Assembly: GCA_023266435.1 (NCBI GenBank) | Contig: JAHFQF010000053.1 | Span: forward strand, 1 to 12,380 | Direction of reading: 5' to 3' | Origin: Legionellales bacterium | GTDB taxonomy: Bacteria > Pseudomonadota > Gammaproteobacteria > Berkiellales > Berkiellaceae | DNA: 12,380 bases | In this document: positions 8,401 through 12,380 of the stretch, in pieces | Layout of the letters: every line of letters starts with the position of its first letter | Numbering within the stretch: position 1 is the first letter of the stretch | The notes under the pieces: generated by a model | What the model saw: only the letters and a program-made list of their open reading frames with translations | Databases searched by the model: none | Told to the model about the DNA's origin: nothing | Made by a program: the position numbers and the translations under genes

Positions 8401-9555
8401 CGTTTTAAATGCGATCCGAACATACTGGTCACGTCGAATCATTGGAGTTGGTTATCCTCCTTAGAAAACAGCTTTAAGAAAAGCATACTTTTTCTCAAAA
8501 CGATGTATCTGAAAGGAAAAGAAGCAAAAGCTCACTGGATTATTTTAGTGAATGTAGGGTTGCTGTTTTTAGAGCTGTTGCCAGCTGGCCCTGTGATTGC
8601 TGGGATTGTTACATTGGTTGCGTTTTTTTTAGCAATCATTGTCATCCCCGTGATTGCTGCCTTAGTGAGCGGTGGAGTATTTTCTTCCTTATTCTCAGCG
8701 GCAATAGGCAACAGCTATCAGCAAAAAGATCACAATAAGCCTTTTTCTGTCGTGCTGGTGATTCGCCAGCATGGCAAGTTATATAGCATTGTCTGTACCA
8801 TCGAGGATGTGCAGTATTTCATGCAAACAGCTAAACAATGTAACATGCCTTTTATGTTATATAGTGTGGCCAATAAAAATGTGATCGAAAGCAATGATCC
8901 AGCGCTATGTCAGCTATTGCAAGCGGCTCCAACTGAAGCGCAATTGGCTTCTGAGGATTATCGCCATCTACAGGGTATGCGTCAGCAACTGCGTTATTTA
9001 AATGGAGATCTCTTGGCTTTGGTAGAGGATGAGCCACATTGGTTTTTTGCAAATCCTAATGACCCTAAAGAAATGGAACGTGTTTGGTCATGTTATGAGT
9101 CAGAAATTAAGCCTTACCACGCAGGGCAGCATGTGGTTACCAAAGAGCAGTTTGACGCGCAGATTAAGACTCGGATTAATTGCACGCCGAAATCTTACTA
9201 TGAGCAGTCTAACCCAGGATTCATTAAGCGAGCTTGGATTGGCTGTAAAAGGTATGTAGGGCAAGGCATTCGATGGTTAGGCAAAAAAATCCTGCAGGCG
9301 TTGTCGTTGATAGGGCGTTTAATCCATCGCAAAACAAAGCCGATGGTAGCGGCAATTCAGGGCTTTGTGACACCTTCGACAAGAGCCGATCGTTATGATA
9401 ATCTCCCTGCTTATATTCGGCAGCAAGTGCCAGAGGTAGGGCCACTACATACTATGTTGAGCCACCATGCTCCAGAAAAACCAACTGATATGCAGCAGGC
9501 AAGCGCAGAAGAACGTTTGGTTGCGAGTATACCCAAGATGCTTCAAAATGCGTAG
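2446..9555 (+). CDS. Giant DUF3638/DUF3645-like SF2 ATPase, membrane-anchored
   Basis: 2369 aa as opened by the ATG at 2446, but probably residues 662-3030 of a protein starting at 462. Visible in order: helical region to about 400; a beta-rich region around 430-660; helicase-like core with P-loop AEMGFGKSE (Lys1137), PKQLMGL after it, DEFH at 1261-1264, SGTPP at 1551-1555, a YFDQSH motif at 1700-1705 and QQMIYRLRE (1733-1741) as motif VI; a Gln-rich stretch 1914-1945; two hydrophobic segments within 2031-2074 forming a hairpin; and a soluble tail. The motif series matches what I recall of DUF3638 and DUF3645, known mostly from very large eukaryotic proteins of unknown biochemical role. ATP hydrolysis is expected; its substrate is unknown. 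The final codons (SIPKMLQNA) and the stop lie inside MITE-like element E2. ATG2446 lacks a ribosome site; M50 (2593) is a weaker alternative start. Confidence 0.8.
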   Translation: MDGGGRSWTERERVLAKAAFSFYKIQTAQVAFKEFCKRKKIDFDKLQGAMSALNIFANGKMHSFQSECAHQENANQVVFTRRPFSFPGHMELQSIDATQPLEHKFSYFYKKNSEPKLLKELRKFQGKTAADLDFESGDLHQTASFCHLTERELSLLKQLKRAYRSPALRWSEGLQVMEQLLPLLDNLSPDFMRMALSVIGSDHMDSAEASSAVMTARQTALLSLLEKSERHLSEPELHPAYFSYAALLQIFLIHSGASKDVSWCQVKLSKYQNAVREAIQHADKFSATLVKSASAYQLLDIYRRLVINQDETRFSEDYTFFIQHLPKNIFSDQAEIGRYVHPDLNQILLALQKYWMKKWNDPAVRTKMEAVIKSEKQIVAFTPDCITERECLTSQPVSFDPWENKTQARNPVECPISSDLFSSRYGNYFKKHRILNVLSDDENYYFTKDSFSFELEKSNGKNCVLHYAGKDYHNVAHSKESSTTNFSDTYLYDDRYLSFLSQDNHCLVLDRQTLEIVYQANLVSSHKLTKVEKPTLTDFKYCTAFQKQPGAFESYVPLSFYSKRPRWLSFADPNYVEVALESNQGKRFDCLQSGLQIEYQAGRWVCLQKPGLYCRDVPLTFKTAGLNGYLPLVSEDGTLKKVLVPRTPVIRVGGEFTQQLSAQNSTPNKSGYDSVEMSTFDYESGLLQGNTIQDKLHAFYLYSIYGTDYEQSAAFQQILEGGSLDLDDPTIQYLLFLIFFGTPCSIKEHDEPTQVLNPHLATLRLRLLLRVFAKTMYAQAEFNLEALLSSDKVDEITKKSIKKTFSLPQLTVELSGLTAYYYNTERNLPHDKRLTDAEKNTLGRLTNKPYLKQYPYAQLGARTPGQKVTGDSECLKDNPDGQVFGHFAALLSLDRPDAPLPAAATPVDLTAENTFLATMKESNALVTQQQKNTEVLLKRLNSDPNCVSEIQARAAGLMSTYDRDLQALESEVYRAWCDLQRALGRTVSEQPVGEYRENPSFDIQECIRSLFWGELQSINTTDSRAKEQASVLQKQLTQYLLKSILSKRFQRIQELCKKSHAQTESEAERSHNQGILRQIAKVLLEKQLPQSVIDLRFLVLSHVLGFCLTERQLLAVQDALETGDYSQILEAEMGFGKSEVILTSIALMKGNKLPVLVLPKQLMGLTENAIAKTAGYFSYTFNRIEYQREQGRNEQYFAFLLKTLESAQLENQIIVADQASLEALKLSYVEKCNDPNSDEASIRNLAKILQYFQDKVQVNQDEFHEQTLEKQFNYAEGEKVNIPVEIQATIFQTYEMMRLSPALLRYLQDPNLLVSPMNQKAFKQELKRCYFEDPSSPLVALNLLAHQKHALLQWFDDEIDMPDFVSESYVLHTCKYFFSHVAVNVLKKKANENFGRNPLLGSRMSSMVPIPYIFNEVPALGSEFANPIQLTSLTTQLALLNPIPRDIFKAYFVEKQSYYKTLRIKGKLQSEIESDPQLKILFEIGLGEALKKNMRHEDCWQAIYEGYRNNFDLKKLLLKEEILPSIQIHNQYLNDTHQDFVAQVHHYHGVSGTPPKVILPMKSKINPNISKGVFLRVAQLLVRKDAPVYCAPTERLTLDNYFKETKEAVADKLDRFRVIFDLDNDFQGSSPYKVAKHIHQWLNQSKEAALSNVKVVVFFEKDKAYYISVKDKKATKHLIQDIKSIDKELNLNNMNEAFVYFDQSHCVGVNMQLDSNVFALANTGPRVPVSLYQQMIYRLRELEGEQTVTTVIDRTKQQIIQATQVPPEWQAEACFHHANHELVQLLSHSYQLMMKSEHHGAPIAAQQSLHAILRNAILKKSYASSNPRAVMQAHKALFYVDVDFMELLKQGSALRKPIPKQDFYDGLRRKYLPLLKSHTEYTDVEIDALLKTIRDQYEPNSEDSILGNEQTMDATAQAQQQVEQNAQQQAQIEQMHQQQMSFGLQQANAYAKDYFKHLKRWMWLFKLSVSHWIGDGFFSLEKAFSRFKCDPNILVTSNHWSWLSSLENSFKKSILFLKTMYLKGKEAKAHWIILVNVGLLFLELLPAGPVIAGIVTLVAFFLAIIVIPVIAALVSGGVFSSLFSAAIGNSYQQKDHNKPFSVVLVIRQHGKLYSIVCTIEDVQYFMQTAKQCNMPFMLYSVANKNVIESNDPALCQLLQAAPTEAQLASEDYRHLQGMRQQLRYLNGDLLALVEDEPHWFFANPNDPKEMERVWSCYESEIKPYHAGQHVVTKEQFDAQIKTRINCTPKSYYEQSNPGFIKRAWIGCKRYVGQGIRWLGKKILQALSLIGRLIHRKTKPMVAAIQGFVTPSTRADRYDNLPAYIRQQVPEVGPLHTMLSHHAPEKPTDMQQASAEERLVASIPKMLQNA
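2452..2460 (+). other. Nine-G homopolymer at the reading-frame break
   Basis: A run of nine G spans the 20-bp overlap between the two long frames. In the upstream frame it reads W-G-G-A-stop. With eight G the same bases read W-G-G-R-S-W and continue directly into the downstream frame. The downstream ATG at 2446 has no Shine-Dalgarno in front of it. This is therefore either an indel error in sequencing, a real frameshift, or a slippage site giving phase-variable or dual products. Confidence 0.85.
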
Positions 9556-9690
9556 TTTATAGCAAAGCGGATTTAGCCAGGTGAGGTTTTCCGAACTAAG
9601 GAATAGTCGATCCTATTGCGAGGTGAGGCAGGCTGCAGAGGGTTAAATTCGAGCAGCTAGAAACAGGTATTTTGGAGTATCTCGGGTATA
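9528..9690 (+). mobile_element. MITE-like palindromic element E2, overlaps gene end
   Basis: Inverted relative to E1 and alignable with its reverse complement over the full length, with well conserved blocks such as GTAGTTTATAGCAAAGCG, GGAATAGTC, CTATTGCGAGG and GCAGCTAGAAAC. Terminal inverted repeats are TATACCCAAGAT-type at 9528-9551 and its mirror at 9667-9690, with about four mismatches. The central hairpin AATAG-TCGATC-CTATT is kept although its sequence differs from E1, which suggests structure matters. The left end codes for the last nine residues and stop of the giant protein. The right end could extend to 9695. With no other terminator in view, the long stem may also end or protect the upstream transcript; that is inference. 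Confidence 0.8.
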
Positions 9691-9696
9691 TACCCA

Positions 9697-9746
9697 TATG
9701 TGCCGTTCTGGTTGCTCACGGCTCACAGCCTAGTCTAAAAGCAAAT
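9697..9746 (+). repeat. Direct repeat R2, 50 bp
   Basis: Second copy of the segment at 117-166, same orientation, identical over its first 20 bases and differing at about eight of the next 30. It begins just after the right end of E2 and runs into the promoter region of the USP gene. Confidence 0.75.
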
Positions 9747-9763
9747 GAATTTGAGTGTATAAT
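9735..9763 (+). promoter_or_regulatory. Alternative promoter with perfect -10
   Basis: TATAAT at 9758-9763 is a perfect -10, preceded by TG one base upstream of the hexamer region (GTGTATAAT). At 17-bp spacing the -35 would be CTAAAA at 9735-9740, inside repeat R2, which is poor. It overlaps the better -35 at 9766, so the two could be alternatives or only one may be real. Confidence 0.35.
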
Positions 9764-9765
9764 CA

Positions 9766-9794
9766 TTGACAACGAGTCTGAAAGAAAGTAAATT
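9766..9794 (+). promoter_or_regulatory. Candidate sigma-70 promoter for the USP gene
   Basis: A perfect -35 TTGACA at 9766-9771 is followed after 17 bases by TAAATT at 9789-9794, matching four of six -10 consensus bases. The start would fall about 20-25 bases before the ATG at 9825, leaving room for the ribosome binding site. It implies that the USP gene is transcribed independently of the giant gene. Confidence 0.5.
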
Positions 9795-9812
9795 AACTAA
9801 TATAGATCATTT

Positions 9813-9816
9813 AGGA
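9813..9816 (+). promoter_or_regulatory. Ribosome binding site of the USP gene
   Basis: AGGA at 9813-9816 lies eight bases before the ATG at 9825, a normal spacing that supports this start. The Cys box begins only 14 residues in, so a later start would destroy the enzyme. Confidence 0.65.
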
Positions 9817-9824
9817 TGTGACGC

Positions 9825-11891
9825 ATGTCCCATAGTATTAAAAAATCAGGAATTGAACATCAGTATGGCTTAGAGCAGCTTGGCAATACCTGCTACATGA
9901 ATACGGCCATTCAAACGCTGTTGGCTTACCCTGACTTACCAACCATTGTCTCAGCCAGACGACAGGCGCTACAGTTGCTGCCGTTTGATGCGCTTGAGGG
10001 AGATGATCTGCAAGCCGCTGCTTTATGTGAATTATTGGTCTTACTGTCAGCAAAACAGCGTGGGGAGGTCATCAGTGGTACTGCCTTAGCCGATGCGTGG
10101 GAAATTTTTCTTGAATATATTCGTGCGAGAGTTGTAGATAATAGCTTGTTAGGCTCACGACAAGAGGATAGCAGTTTTGCATTAAACCTTTTTCTTGAGC
10201 TATTAAGAGCACGTGCGCCAATCCAACAGAAAATTACAAAAACATTTGCAAAGGTAACGATAGGCAGTCAGACGTATCCTGAGCGGACATTGCCATCAGA
10301 GACATTGCCCTGTTTTGTCTTAAAGTGGCCAGCCGGAACTTTGTTGAACTCATTATTTGAAGAGTCGTCTGTTGAGATATTAGATGCTACACATCCTGAC
10401 TTTTATAGTCGCGGCCAGGAGCCTGAATATACGTCCTGTAAAGAAAAGACCAACGTTTTATTTTCAGAAGGCGTTCCCAGTGCTTTTTCGATTTTACCCG
10501 ATCATGTGGTTAAAAAAGGAGCCGTTCACTCTTTCTCTCCGACAGAATGCCAGTATGCGATTCCTGCGGAATTAGAGCTGACTATTAATAATCAAAAGCA
10601 CACCTATGTGTTGGCAAGTTTTGGTCAAAAAATAGGATCTGCTCGCGGTGGTCATTATATTGCTTACCGACGTGAAAATGATAAGTGGTATGAGTTAAAT
10701 GATGGTCGCGTCAGTCAGCAAGGCACTCAAGCGCTAGATTCTATGACAATGCCAACCAGTATTCAGAATGCTTTGGCCAGCAACGGCGGTCATTGTGCTC
10801 GACAACTTGTATATGTTGAAAAAACAAGGTTTGCCGCACAGTATGTAGCACAGCCTGTGGTGCAACCAGAGCCGCCAGTAGTAGCTCAGCCAGCCTCTAC
10901 CGCCAAAGAGGACACAGAGAAGGCCGCGGAAAATGAGTTGCAGGAAAAATTATCAACCGCACTAGCGCATTCAAAGCAAGATCAGCAATCATTGCTTGCT
11001 CTACAAGTCAAAGAACAAGCTGATTTAGACATGGCATTATCTGTGTCTAATAATACAGATGCGAATGTAGTAAAAAAAGACGGAGATATTTGGCCGGAAC
11101 ATCTTAAAGAAATTATTGAAAAAGGCGGTAAGACATTACGACTGCCGTTACTCGCAGAAGGTGAAAAGACTGCTGAGCTTGGGTTGGATTTAAGTAATGT
11201 TCGAAATTGGCATATCTTGGTAGGATTGCTGAACCACTATCCAAAAATATCTGCTGTAAAGATTCAATATGCAGATATCCATGCAGACACTCAAAAAAAT
11301 ATTGAGGCATTTAATCGGTTTCTATTAGCGGCATTAAAAAATCGCAAAGGTAAGGTTACTGTAGAGATTGAGCCACTGGACTCAAGCAAAAAAGATGAAC
11401 TAGGTTATTACACAACGCGGACTTATGGTCGAAAATCTTATAATGCCAAGCGCTTGATTTGGCGTGGTGTATTAATCGCTGCTGTAGCAGCGGGTATTGG
11501 GGTGCTTTCAGCAGTCAGCATGGGTGGTGGACTGGGTATTTTAGCTGGTGTGTTACTGGCAGTTGGTATAGATAAATTTTGGCAACATCGTAATCGAAAA
11601 TTTAAAGCCAGAACTTTATTAGAAATTAAAAAATTATCTGTGAATAATAATGTGGACGCAATCGATCATGCACTTGCGGTCAATAAAGCACATCCGGCAC
11701 CTCGTAAGCTATCTAAAGAAGGTATGGCGGGCTTTGACGAGGCAGTGCACCGTTGGCCAGTGAAATACTGGGCGAGATTTTGGGCCAGTCCTAAAGGTCC
11801 TCGCGCCGAAGGGCATGCGTTAAAAGACCTCGGGGTCACAGCTGAAAAAGCACCAGAACCCCCCGCTAGGCCGCGTTTGACTGATAAGTAA
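9825..11891 (+). CDS. USP-family deubiquitinase with UIM-like motifs and membrane hairpin
   Basis: 688 aa. The enzyme is predicted to cleave isopeptide bonds to ubiquitin. The Cys box GLEQLGNTCYMNTAIQ gives nucleophile Cys23; RQEDSSFALNLFLELL (112-127) is the QQD-type box; GGHYIAY (His277) and WYELNDGRVS (Asn292) complete the triad. Catalytic domain about 15-332, compact for USPs, and it lacks the CxxC pairs of the usual zinc finger (only single C163, C205, C242). Gln18 replaces the Asn commonly found at the oxyanion position. A Pro-rich linker (341-358) leads to two UIM-like helices (L376-A379-S383 and L401-A404-S408, acidic residues in front). Region 420-520 has an LDLSN-type strand reminiscent of a leucine-rich repeat (weak). 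Two hydrophobic segments, about 545-566 and 568-583, form a membrane hairpin, followed by a basic tail. USP is a eukaryotic family, so horizontal acquisition and delivery into a host cell are inferred. No signal peptide. Confidence 0.93.
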   Translation: MSHSIKKSGIEHQYGLEQLGNTCYMNTAIQTLLAYPDLPTIVSARRQALQLLPFDALEGDDLQAAALCELLVLLSAKQRGEVISGTALADAWEIFLEYIRARVVDNSLLGSRQEDSSFALNLFLELLRARAPIQQKITKTFAKVTIGSQTYPERTLPSETLPCFVLKWPAGTLLNSLFEESSVEILDATHPDFYSRGQEPEYTSCKEKTNVLFSEGVPSAFSILPDHVVKKGAVHSFSPTECQYAIPAELELTINNQKHTYVLASFGQKIGSARGGHYIAYRRENDKWYELNDGRVSQQGTQALDSMTMPTSIQNALASNGGHCARQLVYVEKTRFAAQYVAQPVVQPEPPVVAQPASTAKEDTEKAAENELQEKLSTALAHSKQDQQSLLALQVKEQADLDMALSVSNNTDANVVKKDGDIWPEHLKEIIEKGGKTLRLPLLAEGEKTAELGLDLSNVRNWHILVGLLNHYPKISAVKIQYADIHADTQKNIEAFNRFLLAALKNRKGKVTVEIEPLDSSKKDELGYYTTRTYGRKSYNAKRLIWRGVLIAAVAAGIGVLSAVSMGGGLGILAGVLLAVGIDKFWQHRNRKFKARTLLEIKKLSVNNNVDAIDHALAVNKAHPAPRKLSKEGMAGFDEAVHRWPVKYWARFWASPKGPRAEGHALKDLGVTAEKAPEPPARPRLTDK

Positions 11892-11899
11892 TTAGCGGG
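11862..11899. terminator. Possible weak convergent hairpin
   Basis: CCCGCTA at 11862-11868 pairs with TAGCGGG at 11893-11899 across a 24-base loop, spanning the abutting stop codons of two convergent genes. The long loop and absence of a clear T-run on either strand make it a poor intrinsic terminator, but nothing better lies between the genes. Confidence 0.2.
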
Positions 11900-12380
11900 C
11901 TGGATAATTAATTGCCTGCAACAGTGCCGCAAATTGATGCGAGTCCGGATCATTGAGAGGCATGGTACTGATGTTTTTTTGCAACAGTGTTTCGCCTGCT
12001 GTGCCTCTTAAAACCTGGATGATTTGTTTCGCTCTGGCAATATCCGCTTGAGAGCGTGCATTAAGTCTTAAAGCCAGGATGGGCATCAGCACGGTGGCAA
12101 TCGCTCTTTGTCGATGCACATCCGCCTCTAAATAAGTCTGACAACAAATGTCTAAAGCGATGTCCTTATCCCACTCCTGCCAATTTTTGTAAAATAACAA
12201 GCTTTGTGTGCGCATCGAGTCAATCATGCCTTCATTTGGGTTTTGTTGAAAGAGCAGCATGAATAAACTCGCCAGAATACTGGCCTCAGTATTGGCCCAA
12301 GAGCAGTTGCCTACAATTTGAGAGCGCGTAGGCAGCGCTGCAATGTGACCTAGTTGCAGGTGTTTATAAATCTCAAAGTG
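11892..12380 (-). CDS. Partial protein with GNCSWAN cysteine box, C-terminal fragment
   Basis: Open from the right window edge to a TAA at 11892-11894, giving 162 visible residues; the start lies outside the window. An internal ATG at 12260 would give 122 aa, but the frame is open and protein-like upstream of it, so that start is unlikely. The fragment contains RSQIVGNCSWANTEA with Cys at 12303-12305 and Gln five residues before it, then a mostly helical tail (LLFYKNWQEWDKDIALDICC and onward). A Gln shortly before a Gly-x-Cys is typical of cysteine protease nucleophile boxes, and the box resembles RSGGCS of the 462 gene product. I do not recognise the family; a cysteine protease-like effector is inference. 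Its TAA directly abuts the stop of the USP gene with no bases between, in convergent orientation. No membrane segment is seen in this part. Confidence 0.7.
   Translation of the reverse strand, partial: HFEIYKHLQLGHIAALPTRSQIVGNCSWANTEASILASLFMLLFQQNPNEGMIDSMRTQSLLFYKNWQEWDKDIALDICCQTYLEADVHRQRAIATVLMPILALRLNARSQADIARAKQIIQVLRGTAGETLLQKNISTMPLNDPDSHQFAALLQAINYPAR

Noticed and set aside
9224..9445. Minus-strand 73-codon frame under the giant gene
   Set aside because: It lies fully inside a well-supported coding sequence and has no recognisable features; the same holds for the other short antisense frames in 3475-9052.
11130..11385. Leucine-rich repeat domain in the USP C-terminal half
   Set aside because: Only one LDLSN-like strand is visible, with no regular repeat period, so it is mentioned but not called as a domain.
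11666..11953. Minus-strand 95-codon frame overlapping the USP end and the edge gene
   Set aside because: It conflicts with two better-supported genes, and its composition looks like an antisense shadow.

Overview
The window suggests an intracellular, host-associated bacterium, most likely a gammaproteobacterium of the Legionellales kind (Legionella, Coxiella, Berkiella). The basis is moderately AT-rich bacterial coding DNA with Shine-Dalgarno sites, combined with eukaryotic-type protein families: a complete ubiquitin-specific protease (USP) and a giant DUF3638/DUF3645-like ATPase. The taxonomic call is inference; there is no rRNA or housekeeping gene to anchor it.

Layout. Positions 1-461 hold no gene. 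They contain a short GC-rich palindrome, one copy (R1) of a 50-bp direct repeat, a 165-bp palindromic MITE-like element (E1, 177-341) and a promoter-like site. From 462 to 9555 runs what looks like one giant gene split in two by a run of nine G at 2452-2460. The 5' part (667 aa) carries an ordered His-Asn-Cys signature resembling clan CE cysteine proteases (Ulp1/YopJ type). The 3' part (2369 aa) carries a superfamily-2 helicase-like ATPase core matching my memory of DUF3638/DUF3645, then a Gln-rich stretch and a membrane hairpin. Removing one G fuses the two into a 3030-aa protein. The 3' gene ends inside a second, inverted copy of the MITE-like element (E2, 9528-9690), which supplies its last codons and its stop. 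The second copy of the direct repeat (R2) and two promoter-like sites follow. Next is a 688-aa USP deubiquitinase (9825-11891) with complete Cys, QQD-type and His boxes, two ubiquitin-interacting-motif-like helices and a C-terminal two-segment membrane hairpin. A convergent minus-strand gene enters from the right edge and stops on the base next to the USP stop codon. Its visible part has a GNCSWAN cysteine box similar to that of the giant protein's N-terminal domain.

Working together. The USP is confidently a deubiquitinase by its motifs. The flanking genes have protease-like cysteine boxes that are only suggestive. The simplest reading is a small island of secreted effectors that act on host ubiquitin or ubiquitin-like conjugates, with two of them anchored in a host or vacuolar membrane by C-terminal hairpins. 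No secretion system gene is visible, and no signal peptide is apparent on any protein whose N-terminus lies in the window, so delivery (for example by a Dot/Icm type IV system) is inference.
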